Assembly (NCBI GenBank): GCA_039201605.1
Contig: JBCCRO010000014.1
Span: forward strand, 71,412 to 135,411
Direction of reading: 5' to 3'
Source of the DNA: CADEDH01 sp039201605
GTDB lineage: Bacteria; Actinomycetota; Acidimicrobiia; Acidimicrobiales; SZUA-35
Length of the DNA stretch: 64,000 nt
The notes below the pieces were generated by a model that made no database searches, was not told the origin of the DNA, and saw only the letters and a program-made list of their open reading frames with translations. Of this stretch, positions 7,575 to 14,994 are shown in pieces. Positions within the stretch are counted from its first letter, which is position 1. Each line of letters starts with the position of its first letter. A program made the position numbers and the translations under genes.

Positions 7575-9010
7575 GCAGCCGAAGCGTCGACGTCGCCATT
7601 CTCGGAGGGGGAGCGGCCGGTCTGGCCGCCGCCCGGGAGGCCCGTCGGCGCGGGGCGAGCGCCACCCTGATCAACAGGGGGCCGCTCGGGGGTGACTGCA
7701 CCTTCACCGGCTGTGTGCCCTCGAAGTCGGTGATCGAGGCCGCCCGCGACGGCGCCTCGTTCGCCGAGGCCTTCGACCGGGCCCGGCGGGTGGTGGCCTC
7801 GGTGGCCGCCACCGAGAACGCCGCCGTGCTCCGGGCCGAGGGGGTCGAGGTGATCGACGACGAGGGCGAGCTGGTGGGACCGGCAGAGCTGCGGGTGGGG
7901 GAGCGACGCGTCCGGGCCAAGGGCGTGGTGCTGGCCATGGGCAGCCGACCCGCCGTCCCACCGGTACCCGGGCTGGCCGACGCCGACCCGCTGACCAGCG
8001 AGACCCTGTGGTCGTTGGAGTCGGCGCCGTCGTCGCTCGCCGTGATCGGAGCCGGGCCCATGGGCTGCGAACTGGCCCAGGCGCTGGCCACCCTCGGCGT
8101 CTCGGTGACCCTGATCGAGCTCGGCCCCCGAGTCCTGGGGGCCGAGGAACCGGCGGCGTCGTCGGTGGTCCACGACGCCCTGACCAAGGCCGGGGTCGAC
8201 GTCCGGGTCGGGACCGGGCTCACCGCCGTCACCCCCGCAACCGGTGGCGCCCGGCCCGCCGGGGTGACCGCCGACGGTGCCGTCGAGGACGCCCCTCCCG
8301 GCGGAACCGGCCACCGGCTGGAGCTGAGCGACGGGGCCTCGATCACCGCCGAGCGCATCCTGGTGGCCGCCGGTCGACGGGCCAATACCGACCGGGGCGG
8401 CCTGGCCGACGCCGGCGTGGCCTTGACCGGCCGGGGCACGATCGAGACCGGCGACGACCTGTCGACCAGCCTGAAGAACACCTGGGCCGCCGGGGACGTG
8501 ACCGGTCTGCTCGATCTGACCCACGCCGCCGACCACATGGGCCGCCTCGCCGCCACCAACATTCTGCGCCCGGTGGTGAAGGCCCGGTTCAAGGGCGAGC
8601 AGATGCCCCGCGTCACCTTTACCTCGCCCGAAGTGGCCTCCGTAGGTCTGTCGGAGGCTGAGGCTGCCGGCCGGTGGGGGGCCAAGGCCCGGGTTGCGGA
8701 GCTTCCGCTCACAGCCCACGACCGGGCCCTCGCCGCCGACGCCACCGAGGGCTACCTCAAGCTGATCGCCGGGCCCAAATGGCCGACGGGCACCGTCGGT
8801 GGCGGTCGTCTCGTCGGGGCCACCGTCGTGGCCGAGCGGGCGGGGGAGATGATCGCCGAGCTGGCCCTGGCCCTGCGGCTCGGCACCTACATCGGGCGCC
8901 TGGCCCTCACCGTGCACCCCTACCCGACGTGGTCGTACGCCATCCCCAAGACGGCGGCCCAGTTCTTCGTCGACATCGAGGGCCATGCCGCCCGCCCGGC
9001 CCGGGGCTGA
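7571..9010 (+). CDS. FAD-dependent pyridine nucleotide-disulfide oxidoreductase (Lpd/MerA-like)
   Basis: 479 residues, GTG start. The FAD site is ILGGGAAGLAAAREA; the redox-active disulfide is GGDCTFTGCVPSK; the NAD(P) site is VIGAGPMGCELAQAL; a second FAD motif is NTWAAGDVTG; and the dimerisation domain begins near VTFTSPEVASVGL. In dihydrolipoamide dehydrogenases the C-terminal catalytic dyad is His...Glu. Here the matching stretch is HPYPTWSYA, so the His is kept but the residue where Glu is expected is Tyr. It may therefore act on a substrate other than dihydrolipoamide. No lipoyl-dependent complex genes are nearby. Family is certain; substrate is open. Confidence 0.85.
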   Translation: MSSRSVDVAILGGGAAGLAAAREARRRGASATLINRGPLGGDCTFTGCVPSKSVIEAARDGASFAEAFDRARRVVASVAATENAAVLRAEGVEVIDDEGELVGPAELRVGERRVRAKGVVLAMGSRPAVPPVPGLADADPLTSETLWSLESAPSSLAVIGAGPMGCELAQALATLGVSVTLIELGPRVLGAEEPAASSVVHDALTKAGVDVRVGTGLTAVTPATGGARPAGVTADGAVEDAPPGGTGHRLELSDGASITAERILVAAGRRANTDRGGLADAGVALTGRGTIETGDDLSTSLKNTWAAGDVTGLLDLTHAADHMGRLAATNILRPVVKARFKGEQMPRVTFTSPEVASVGLSEAEAAGRWGAKARVAELPLTAHDRALAADATEGYLKLIAGPKWPTGTVGGGRLVGATVVAERAGEMIAELALALRLGTYIGRLALTVHPYPTWSYAIPKTAAQFFVDIEGHAARPARG

Positions 9011-9060
9011 GCATCGCCCGGTCCCGGCCTGCGCGCGTGGGCGTCGGCCGGGGCCGGACG

Positions 9061-9111
9061 CGACCGGGGCCCGCCGGGCCGGATTCACCGGTCCGACGGG
9101 CCCCGCGGTCG
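9061..9111. terminator. Long GC-rich hairpin between convergent genes
   Basis: CGACC plus GGGGCCCG (9061-9073) pairs with CGGGCCCC plus GGTCG (9097-9111) across a 2-base bulge, and the loop itself contains a second stem (GGCCGG with CCGGTC). There is no clear T-run on either side, so it may stop transcription from both strands only in combination with a protein factor or by blocking convergent polymerases. Confidence 0.5.
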
Positions 9112-9151
9112 GGTCTGTCCGTCGGTAGCGCCGACGGTCGACGGGCCGGTA

Positions 9152-10825
9152 TCAGGCGATGGCCCGATTGGCCCCCGAAACGATGGCCTGCAGGGAGGCG
9201 TTCGTGATGTCGCTGTGGATGCCCACGCCCCACAGCTCACGGCTGCCGACCTTCAGCTCGACGTAGCTGACGGCCTTGGCGTCGGCGCCCATGCCGATGG
9301 CGTGCTCGTGGTAGTCGAGCACCCGCAGGTCGACGCCCCGGTTGTGGTTGAAGGCGTTGACGAAGGCCTCGATGGCCCCGCCGCCCTCGCCGTCGAACGT
9401 CGTCTCCTCGCCGTCGATGCGGACCTTGGCCGACAGGCGGGTGCGGTCGGCGCCCGCCGCGTTGTGCGAGGTCGAGAAGGACACGAGCTCGTAGGGCTTG
9501 GAGTTGGTCAGGTAGTGATTCTGGAACTCCTCCCAGATCTCGGTACCCGTGATCTCCTTCCCGGTGGTGTCGGTGATGTTCTGCACCACCCGGGTGAACT
9601 CGATCTGCAGGCGTCGGGGCAGGTCCAGCTCCTGCTCGGTCTTGAGCAGGTAGGCCACCCCGCCCTTGCCCGACTGGGAGTTGACCCGGATCACGTCCTC
9701 GTAGGTCCGGCCGACGTCCTGGGGATCGATGGGCAGGTAGGGCACCTCCCACAGGGTCTGGCCGGTCTGCTCCATGGCCTCGAAGCCCTTCTTGATGGCG
9801 TCCTGGTGGGAGCCGGAGAAGGCGGTGTAGACCAGGTCGCCGACGTAGGGATGGCGGGGATGCACCGGCAGCTGGTTGCAGTGTTCGGCCACCCGGCGCA
9901 GCTCGTTGATCTCGGTCAGATCGAGCTTGGGGTCGACGCCCTGGCTGAACAGGTTGAGGGCCAGGGTGACCACGTCGACGTTGCCGGTGCGCTCACCGTT
10001 GCCGAAGAGGGTGCCCTCCACCCGATCGGCGCCGGCCATCACCCCGAACTCGGCGGCGGCCACGGCGGTGCCGCGGTCGTTGTGGGGATGCAGCGACAGC
10101 ACGATCGACTCCCGGTCGCGGATGTTGCGATGGAACCACTCGATCTGGTCGCCGTAGATGTTGGCCGTGCTCATCTCGACCGTGGCCGGCAGGTTGAGGA
10201 TCAGCGGGTTGTCCGGCGTCGGCTCGAACACGTCCATCACCGACTCGCAGATCTGCTTGGCGAAGGGCAGCTCGGTACCGGTGAAGCTCTCGGGGGAGTA
10301 CTCGTAGCGGATGCGGGTGTCGCCCATGTTGGCTTCGTTCATCCGGCAGCGCTCGGCGCCCTTCACCGCGATGTCGGTGATGCCGGCCTCGTCGAGCCCG
10401 AACACCACGCGGCGCTGGACGGTGGAGGTCGAGTTGTACAGGTGGACGATGCCCTGCTTGGCCCCCTCCAGGGACTCGTAGGTGCGATCGATCAGCTCGT
10501 CACGGGCCTGGGTCAGCACCTGGATGGTGACGTGATCGGGGATCATGCCCTCGGTGATGATCTGGCGGACGAACTCGAAGTCGGTGTCGGAGGCGGCCGG
10601 GAAGCCGACCTCGATCTCGGTGAACCCGATCTCCACCAGCTTGGTGAACATGAGCGCCTTGCGTTCCGGGTCCATCGGCTCGATGAGGGCCTGGTTACCG
10701 TCGCGGAGGTCGACGCTGCACCACAGCGGTGCTTCGGTGGTGATGACGGACGGCCAGGTGCGATCGGGGATGTCGATCGCGGGAAAGGCCTGGTACTTCT
10801 CGATAGGCATTCGCCTGCTGCTCAT
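9152..10825 (-). CDS. leuA: 2-isopropylmalate synthase
   Basis: 557 residues, starting MSSRRMPIEKYQAFPAID with a good ribosome binding site (AAGGAG) 9 bases upstream. It condenses acetyl-CoA with 2-oxoisovalerate, the first committed step of leucine synthesis. DLRDGNQALIEP (metal Asp and catalytic Arg), EIEVGFPAAS, LHPHNDRGTAVA (two metal His), GTLFGNGERTGN and the C-terminal regulatory domain (from about residue 430, ending GVGIHSDITNASLQAIVSG) are all present. The length matches the long actinobacterial LeuA type, with a leucine-sensing C-terminal domain. It stands alone; the rest of the leu/ilv genes are not in view. The upstream region carries an attenuator-like leader. Confidence 0.95.
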   Translation of the reverse strand: MSSRRMPIEKYQAFPAIDIPDRTWPSVITTEAPLWCSVDLRDGNQALIEPMDPERKALMFTKLVEIGFTEIEVGFPAASDTDFEFVRQIITEGMIPDHVTIQVLTQARDELIDRTYESLEGAKQGIVHLYNSTSTVQRRVVFGLDEAGITDIAVKGAERCRMNEANMGDTRIRYEYSPESFTGTELPFAKQICESVMDVFEPTPDNPLILNLPATVEMSTANIYGDQIEWFHRNIRDRESIVLSLHPHNDRGTAVAAAEFGVMAGADRVEGTLFGNGERTGNVDVVTLALNLFSQGVDPKLDLTEINELRRVAEHCNQLPVHPRHPYVGDLVYTAFSGSHQDAIKKGFEAMEQTGQTLWEVPYLPIDPQDVGRTYEDVIRVNSQSGKGGVAYLLKTEQELDLPRRLQIEFTRVVQNITDTTGKEITGTEIWEEFQNHYLTNSKPYELVSFSTSHNAAGADRTRLSAKVRIDGEETTFDGEGGGAIEAFVNAFNHNRGVDLRVLDYHEHAIGMGADAKAVSYVELKVGSRELWGVGIHSDITNASLQAIVSGANRAIA

Positions 10826-10883
10826 TGCGGTTGTCTCCTTGCGGGACTCGTTCGTGTCGTTCGGTGCTCACGGGTGCGGCGGG

Positions 10884-10900
10884 CCGATCGCAACGATCGG
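10884..10900 (-). promoter_or_regulatory. Short perfect stem in the leuA leader
   Basis: CCGATCG, 3-base loop, CGATCGG. It lies about 60 bases ahead of the leuA start and downstream of the larger leader stems. It may be part of the attenuator; there is no T-run after it. Confidence 0.4.
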
Positions 10901-10945
10901 TCGCCGGTGGGGAAGGAATCGGGAGCAGACCAATGGCGGCGTACG

Positions 10946-11030
10946 ACACGAGGGCTCGGTGACGGCCCTCTGCGACGTGTCTCGATCGCTCCTTCGACGT
11001 GTTACCCGGCGCGCTGGATCAAGCGGCCGG
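10946..11030 (-). promoter_or_regulatory. Candidate attenuator of leuA (alternative RNA stems)
   Basis: On the reverse strand, stem A (11030-11006) is CCGGC-CGCT, loop, AGCG-C-GCCGG and covers the end of the leader peptide frame and its stop. Stem B (10980-10946) is ACACG ... GAGGGC, loop, GCCCTC-GTGT. The octamer ACACGTCG occurs twice (11002-10995 and 10980-10973), and both copies can pair with the same CGTGT, so two folds are mutually exclusive. Ribosome stalling in the Leu codons just upstream would favour one of them. Leucine attenuation of leuA by a leader peptide is known in actinobacteria; the assignment here rests on reading the stems by eye. Confidence 0.5.
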
Positions 11031-11063
11031 GCAAAGAAGTCGAAGAGCGAGGACCGTGGTCAC
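11019..11063 (-). CDS. Leucine-rich leader peptide of leuA (14 residues)
   Basis: Reverse-strand frame starting at GTG 11063 and ending TGA 11019, reading (M)TTVLALRLLCPAA. Four of 14 residues are Leu, three of them encoded by CTT, a codon that is scarce in this GC-rich sequence. A TAGGCT hexamer ends 8 bases before the GTG, suggesting a leaderless transcript. About 190 bases downstream lies leuA, with alternative stems in between. This is the layout of a ribosome-mediated attenuator. Confidence 0.6.
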   Translation of the reverse strand: MTTVLALRLLCPAA

Positions 11064-11071
11064 GAGGGGTG

Positions 11072-11077
11072 AGCCTA
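11072..11077 (-). promoter_or_regulatory. Likely -10 element of the leuA transcript
   Basis: TAGGCT on the reverse strand, 8 bases before the GTG of the leader peptide. Confidence 0.5.
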
Positions 11078-11147
11078 GCAGGGGAGGACGCGGATGGCTT
11101 CCACTTCGGCCCCAGCCGGGCCGTCATGAGCCCGGCGACGACCGGGT

Positions 11148-11429
11148 TCAGGCGCTCGACGAGGAGGGCGGGCCGTTCTCCATCAGCTGGTGGCCGAAGT
11201 TGTTGAGGGCCTGCATGACCTGGGGATCGACGGCGACCTGGCGGTGGTTCAAGCTGGCCCGGATGCGGTCGTAGACCTGGCTCTCACCCTCACAGAGGGG
11301 GCATTTCGCCAGGTGGGCGGCCACGTCGCGGGCCACGGCGGCGTCGGTCTCGCCGTCGAGGTAGGACTGGAGGACCTCCATGACCTCCTGACAGGAGAGC
11401 TCTTTGCGGAAGAGTCGGCGGAACACCAT
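11148..11429 (-). CDS. Zinc-binding anti-sigma factor (RsrA-like)
   Basis: 93 residues. The ZAS motif HxxxCxxC is present as HLAKCPLC (residues about 39-46), with a further Cys in LSCQEVMEVLQSYLDGE. These are the ligands that make RsrA-type anti-sigma factors release their sigma factor on thiol oxidation. The gene directly follows the sigma factor gene (2 bases apart), as in the sigR-rsrA operon of Streptomyces. It is a cytosolic protein with no membrane segment. The longer open frame beginning at 11897 is not real; the start at 11429 (MVFRRLF) matches the family. Confidence 0.85.
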   Translation of the reverse strand: MVFRRLFRKELSCQEVMEVLQSYLDGETDAAVARDVAAHLAKCPLCEGESQVYDRIRASLNHRQVAVDPQVMQALNNFGHQLMENGPPSSSSA

Positions 11430-11431
11430 CG

Positions 11432-11986
11432 TCACACCTCCGCCAGGGAGTCGAGGCCGACTTCGTCGATGTGATCGCGGATGCGCTTGCGAGCCCGGTG
11501 GAGACGGCTCATGACGGTGCCGACCGGCACGCCGAGCAGGTCGGCGGTCTCCTGGTACGACATGCCGTTCAGGTCCACCAACTCGACCACCTGTCGGAAC
11601 TTCTCCGGCAGGTTGCGGTAGCCCTCCTCGACGGTGGCGTCGAACTGGGTGTCCATCACCAGGTGTTCCGGGTCGTCGGTATCGGCGAACATCACGGAGC
11701 GCTCGAAGGTGGTGTCGGGGTCGTCGAGCAGATCGGGCTTCTTCTTGCGGGCCCGGTTGATGTTGGCGTTGCGCATGATGGTCAACAGCCAGGCCCGGGG
11801 GTAGCGGCCGTCGAAGCGGTCGATGGCCCGGTAGGCCCGGAGCAGCGTGTCCTGGACGAGGTCCTGGGCGTCGCTGTCCGATCGGGTCAGCGACCACGCG
11901 GTGCGATAGAGGACGTCGAGCTCGGGCAGCACGTACTGCTCGAAGGCGGCCTGCGTGTCTGTCGGTGCGTCCATTAGTGCAACCAT
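11432..11986 (-). CDS. ECF sigma factor, SigR/SigH-like
   Basis: About 184 residues from ATG 11986; ATG 11974 and 12001 are alternatives. Region 2 contains LYRTAWSLTRSDSDAQDLVQDTLLRAYRAIDRFD with PRAWLLTIMRNANINRARKKKP, and region 4 contains LPEKFRQVVELVDLNGMSYQETADLLGVPVGTVMSRLHRARKRI. These match the SigR/SigH group that controls the thiol-oxidative stress response. Partner of the anti-sigma factor immediately downstream. A SigR-type promoter lies just upstream, suggesting autoregulation. It is divergent from the globin gene. Confidence 0.88.
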   Translation of the reverse strand: MVALMDAPTDTQAAFEQYVLPELDVLYRTAWSLTRSDSDAQDLVQDTLLRAYRAIDRFDGRYPRAWLLTIMRNANINRARKKKPDLLDDPDTTFERSVMFADTDDPEHLVMDTQFDATVEEGYRNLPEKFRQVVELVDLNGMSYQETADLLGVPVGTVMSRLHRARKRIRDHIDEVGLDSLAEV

Positions 11987-11995
11987 CCGTAGCGG

Positions 11996-12021
11996 AACCA
12001 TTGGCAGCGATCGCTCATTCC
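11996..12021 (-). promoter_or_regulatory. SigR-type promoter of the sigma/anti-sigma operon
   Basis: Reverse strand: GGAAT (12021-12017), 18 bases, GTT (11998-11996). The Streptomyces SigR consensus is GGGAAT and GTT separated by 18-19 bases. The ATG at 11986 follows GTT by 9 bases, so the transcript may be leaderless or nearly so. Confidence 0.55.
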
Positions 12022-12054
12022 TGCATCCTGATCCCGACTCCGTAAAACTGGCAT

Positions 12055-12474
12055 ATGGTTCGCCCCGTGCAGGACCCTACCGATCCCGGCGCGGATGCGC
12101 CCGTGCCCGTCACGGTTTTCGACGTGGTCGGCGGCGACTACTTCATCGACCTGGTGGAGGACTTCTACCGGCGGGTCGACGTCGACCCCGTGTTGCGCCC
12201 CAGCTACCCCGACGATCTGTCCGAGTCCAAGCGGACGTTGGCCTGGTTCCTGATCCAGTACTGGGGTGGGCCGACCGACTACAGCGACGAGCGCGGCCAT
12301 CCGAGGCTGCGGATGCGCCACGTTCCCTTCGTCATCACCCAGGTGGAGCGGGACGCCTGGCTGCGCCACATGACCGACGCGGTGGCGGCATCACCGGCGC
12401 CGGTCGAGGTGCGCCAGCTCCTGGATTCGTACTTCCAGCAGGCGAGCACCGCTATGATCAACCGGCCTCTGTGA
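12055..12474 (+). CDS. glbO: Group II truncated haemoglobin (GlbO-like)
   Basis: 139 residues. FFDVVGG-type start (VFDVVGGDYFIDLVEDFYRRVDVDPVLRPSYP), then LAWFLIQYWGGPTDYSDERGHPRLRMRHVPFVI, in which YWGGP and the proximal His of RMRHVPF are hallmarks of trHbO. The aromatic residues on the distal side (Tyr and the later Trp of RDAWLRHM) are kept. Such globins bind O2 very tightly and are linked to oxygen or peroxide chemistry. The gene is divergent from the SigR-like sigma gene, fitting a redox theme, though co-regulation is inference. A TAAAACT stretch 5-6 bases before the ATG may be its -10. Confidence 0.88.
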   Translation: MVRPVQDPTDPGADAPVPVTVFDVVGGDYFIDLVEDFYRRVDVDPVLRPSYPDDLSESKRTLAWFLIQYWGGPTDYSDERGHPRLRMRHVPFVITQVERDAWLRHMTDAVAASPAPVEVRQLLDSYFQQASTAMINRPL

Positions 12475-12495
12475 TTTGCCCGATATCCTCACAGC

Positions 12496-12513
12496 CCGCT
12501 CCAAGAGCGGTTT
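12496..12513 (+). terminator. Hairpin terminator after the globin gene
   Basis: CCGCTC, loop CAA, GAGCGG, then TTTCT. The stem is perfect but the T-run is short. Confidence 0.5.
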
Positions 12514-12615
12514 CTGAGCAGTCGAAAGTCAGGAAATCCTTGACTTTGTAGTTCGCGGCGGCTCCACTTTGCTCGTCTGCGAATGCGGACATTTCAAGAT
12601 GTAAGGAGTTCTCTC

Positions 12616-12912
12616 ATGAACAAGACGGAACTGATTGACGACATCGCGGAGCGCACCGGCGTCTCCAAGAAGGACGTTGGTGCCGTCATCGACGGCCTCT
12701 TCGTGTCCGTCTCGAACGTGGTGGCCAAGGGAGACGACAAGGTCACCATCCCCGGCTTCGTGTCGTTCGAGCAGGTCGATCGGAAGGCCCGCAAGGGGTT
12801 CAACCCGCAGACCGGTGAGCCCATCACCATCCCCGCCTCGACGGCGGTGAAGGTGACGGCCGGCAACAAGCTGAAGGCCTACGCCCGGGGCACCGAGAAT
12901 CCCCCGAGCTGA
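12616..12912 (+). CDS. hup: HU-family DNA-binding protein
   Basis: 98 residues from the ATG at 12616, preceded by AAGGAG at 12603-12608. MNKTELIDDIAERTGVSKKDVGAVID, VTIPGFVSFEQVDRKARKGFNPQTGEPITIPAS (the DNA-clamping arm with its conserved Asn-Pro at the tip) and VTAGNKLKAYARG are standard for bacterial HU. There is no long lysine-rich tail as found in mycobacterial or streptomycete HupS, so this is the short form. The protein compacts and bends DNA in the nucleoid. A TTGACT at 12540-12545 could be its -35 box, but I see no strong -10. Confidence 0.95.
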   Translation: MNKTELIDDIAERTGVSKKDVGAVIDGLFVSVSNVVAKGDDKVTIPGFVSFEQVDRKARKGFNPQTGEPITIPASTAVKVTAGNKLKAYARGTENPPS

Positions 12913-12934
12913 CGCTCACCGTTCTCGCACCGAC

Positions 12935-13414
12935 GTGAACACCTCTGAAGGGGGCCGATCGGTCGAAGACGGCGACGTTCCGGCAGGCGATGTCCTGCCG
13001 GAACCGATCTCGCTTCTACCGCATCGGCCCCCGTTTCTTTTGGTCGACGAGCTGCTCTCGCTGGTTCCCGGCGAGCGGGTGGTTGGCCGCTGGCACATCA
13101 CGGGCGAGGAGTGGTTCCTCCCCGGTCACTTCCCCGGGCGGCCGACGGTGCCCGGGGTTCTCCTGGTCGAATCGTTGGCCCAGGTCGGCGCCTGTGCCCT
13201 GTTGGCCGACGAGCGCTTCACCGGCAAGCTCCCGCTCTTCGGCGGGGCCGACAAGGTGAAGTTCCGACGGCAGGTGGTGCCCGGCGAGACCCTCGAGTTG
13301 ACCGTCGAGATGGGCCGACTCGGCTCCCGGGCGGGCAAGGGCACCGGACGGGCCACCGTCGACGGTGAGATGGCTGCCCAGCTCGAGCTGATGTTCGTCC
13401 TGGTCGACCCATAG
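12935..13414 (+). CDS. fabZ: 3-hydroxyacyl-ACP dehydratase FabZ
   Basis: 159 residues, GTG start. ISLLPHRPPFLLVDELL, then the catalytic His in WFLPGHFPGRPTVPGVLLVESLAQVGA (with the catalytic Glu in VES) and FGGADKVKFRRQVVPGETLEL identify the hot-dog dehydratase of type II fatty acid synthesis. It starts 22 bases after hup and is on the strand opposite to the main fab operon at 15.0-19.3 kb, so its expression is separate. The last three codons and the stop lie in a 21-base tandem repeat. Confidence 0.92.
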   Translation: MNTSEGGRSVEDGDVPAGDVLPEPISLLPHRPPFLLVDELLSLVPGERVVGRWHITGEEWFLPGHFPGRPTVPGVLLVESLAQVGACALLADERFTGKLPLFGGADKVKFRRQVVPGETLELTVEMGRLGSRAGKGTGRATVDGEMAAQLELMFVLVDP

Positions 13415-13451
13415 GGTCGAGCCGTCGACCCATAGGGTCGAGCCGTCGACC
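13403..13451 (+). repeat. 21-base tandem repeat spanning the fabZ stop
   Basis: Two identical copies (13403-13423, 13424-13444) and the first 7 bases of a third. Each copy contains the stop triplet TAG and a small perfect stem CGACCC-ATA-GGGTCG. The first copy encodes the last three residues of FabZ. The TAGGGT inside the repeat could also serve as -10 for the methyltransferase that follows. Confidence 0.9.
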
Positions 13452-13452
13452 G

Positions 13453-14076
13453 ATGGAGCTCGGCGCCCACTCGACCGCTGCGGTCGCCCGGGCCTACGGC
13501 GACCTGGCCGAGCGCTACATCGAACTGTTCGGCCGGATCGAGGCCATGCAGGCCGACAGCCTGGCCGTGATCGAGCGCCATCTGGGCGGTCGGGCAGGGC
13601 CGGTCCTCGACGTGGGCTGCGGGCCCGGTCACCTCACAGCGCACCTGGTCTCGATCGGTGTCGACGCCGTCGGACTCGATCCGGTGTCGGCCTTCCTCGC
13701 CCACGCCCGCACCGGTGACCCGGCGGTCCGTCTGCTGCAGGGCAGCGCCGAGCGCCTACCGGTGACCGACGGCGCATTCGGTGGGGTGCTGGCCTGGTTC
13801 TCGCTGATCCACCTCACGCCGGCGTCGCTCGGGACCGTCCTGGCCGAGCTGCGGCGAGCGCTGGTCCCCGGCGGGTGTCTGGTCGTCGGCTTCTTCTGCG
13901 GCGAGATCGTCGAGCCCTTCGATCACAAGGTCACCACCGCCTACTACTGGCCGGTCGATGAGCTGTCAGCCCGCCTCCGGGGCGCCGGCTTCGGAGAGGT
14001 CGAGCGTCTGCGCCGCCCCGCCGACCCCGAGCAGGGGGTCCGTGCCAGCGGCGTCCTCGTGGCCGAGGCGGGCTAG
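13453..14076 (+). CDS. Class I SAM-dependent methyltransferase
   Basis: 207 residues. Motif I is VLDVGCGPGHLTAHL (residues about 51-65), the acidic residue after beta 2 is in VDAVGLDPVSAF, and RLLQGSAERLPVTDGAFGGVLAWFSLIHL corresponds to motifs II and III of the Methyltransf_11 type. No substrate-binding signature is visible. It begins 8 bases after the tandem repeat behind fabZ. Its stop is read on both strands: CTAG at 14073-14076 also ends the convergent PPOX gene. Confidence 0.8.
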   Translation: MELGAHSTAAVARAYGDLAERYIELFGRIEAMQADSLAVIERHLGGRAGPVLDVGCGPGHLTAHLVSIGVDAVGLDPVSAFLAHARTGDPAVRLLQGSAERLPVTDGAFGGVLAWFSLIHLTPASLGTVLAELRRALVPGGCLVVGFFCGEIVEPFDHKVTTAYYWPVDELSARLRGAGFGEVERLRRPADPEQGVRASGVLVAEAG

Positions 14077-14498
14077 CCGGCGGCGGACCAGCCGGTGAGG
14101 CCGACGATCCCGAAGACGAGGACGTCGGCGAAGGGTCGGTGCCTGTACTGCTCGTACCCGTCGACCAGCCGTGCCGACAACGACTCGACCACCGCCGCCG
14201 ACGGCGCATCGAGCCAGCGAAGTTCGGCCCGCACCCACCACAGCCTCGACCAATCCGCCGGGTCCCAGTGCTCCACCAGCAGGGTCGCCCGATCGTCGGT
14301 TTCGAGGTTCCGCCGCCGCTGCAGGCGGGTCGAGGTCTTGGGCTTGACCACGTCGACCGGCACGGCGAGGTGGTCGTCCTCCCCGAGGGCGAAGACCACG
14401 GGAACGGCGTCGACGCCTCGCCGCTGGTGGAGCGTACACAGGACGCCGTGGTCGGCGGCGGCGAGCCGGGAACGGGAGTCTGCCTCGGTCAGCTTCAC
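14073..14498 (-). CDS. PPOX-class probable F420-dependent enzyme (Rv0121-like)
   Basis: 141 residues, GTG start. The split-barrel flavin/F420-binding fold is indicated by DSRSRLAAADHGVLCTLHQRRGVDAVPVVFAL, and the family-typical RLQRRRNLETDDRATLLVEHW and DWSRLWWVRAELRW are clear. This matches the actinobacterial TIGR03668/Rv0121 group, which binds F420 or a flavin and whose physiological substrates are unknown. A TAGTGT hexamer (14510-14505 on the reverse strand) ends 6 bases before the GTG. Convergent with the methyltransferase, sharing a CTAG stop. Confidence 0.8.
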   Translation of the reverse strand: MKLTEADSRSRLAAADHGVLCTLHQRRGVDAVPVVFALGEDDHLAVPVDVVKPKTSTRLQRRRNLETDDRATLLVEHWDPADWSRLWWVRAELRWLDAPSAAVVESLSARLVDGYEQYRHRPFADVLVFGIVGLTGWSAAG

Positions 14499-14544
14499 AG
14501 CGGGACACTAGCGACCGGCGGCGAGCTCGTCGCCCCTTGCGGTT

Positions 14545-14970
14545 TCAGCCGCCGCCCAGCACCGCCTCGATCGAGCGGCGGTAGCCGACGGGCATCGACA
14601 GCTCGTCGAGCGCCGCCACCGGCGTCCAGCGGGCGACCCGATGCTCGTCGCTCACCTCGATCGCAGGTGGGCGGCCCCCGACACCGCGGTCGAGATCGAC
14701 GCAGCGGTAGGTCACGATCAGTACCGAGCGGTCGGGGAGGACGGGGTGGACCCAGGCGTCGACGATGCCCTCGACGGTCACCGCCAGTCCGGTCTCCTCC
14801 TGCACTTCGCGCTCGACGCACCGCTCGGGGGTCTCCCCGGCCTCCAGGCGGCCGCCGGGTAGTTCCCACTCGTCCCGCTCGTTGAGGAGCAGGAGTACGA
14901 GATCGCCGAAGGCGACGACGCCCTTGACCGAGACCGGCCACCGCCGGTCTCCATCGTGGGTCGCCGCCAC
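14545..14970 (-). CDS. Nudix hydrolase
   Basis: 141 residues. The Nudix box runs from GGRLEAGETPERCV to REVQEETGL, with all catalytic acidic residues. The protein hydrolyses a nucleoside diphosphate linked to another moiety; the substrate cannot be read from the sequence. It begins 24 bases after fabF ends, so it probably belongs to the tail of the fab operon. Confidence 0.85.
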   Translation of the reverse strand: MAATHDGDRRWPVSVKGVVAFGDLVLLLLNERDEWELPGGRLEAGETPERCVEREVQEETGLAVTVEGIVDAWVHPVLPDRSVLIVTYRCVDLDRGVGGRPPAIEVSDEHRVARWTPVAALDELSMPVGYRRSIEAVLGGG

Positions 14971-14994
14971 CGCCGGCTTCAGGGCCGAGTGGCT

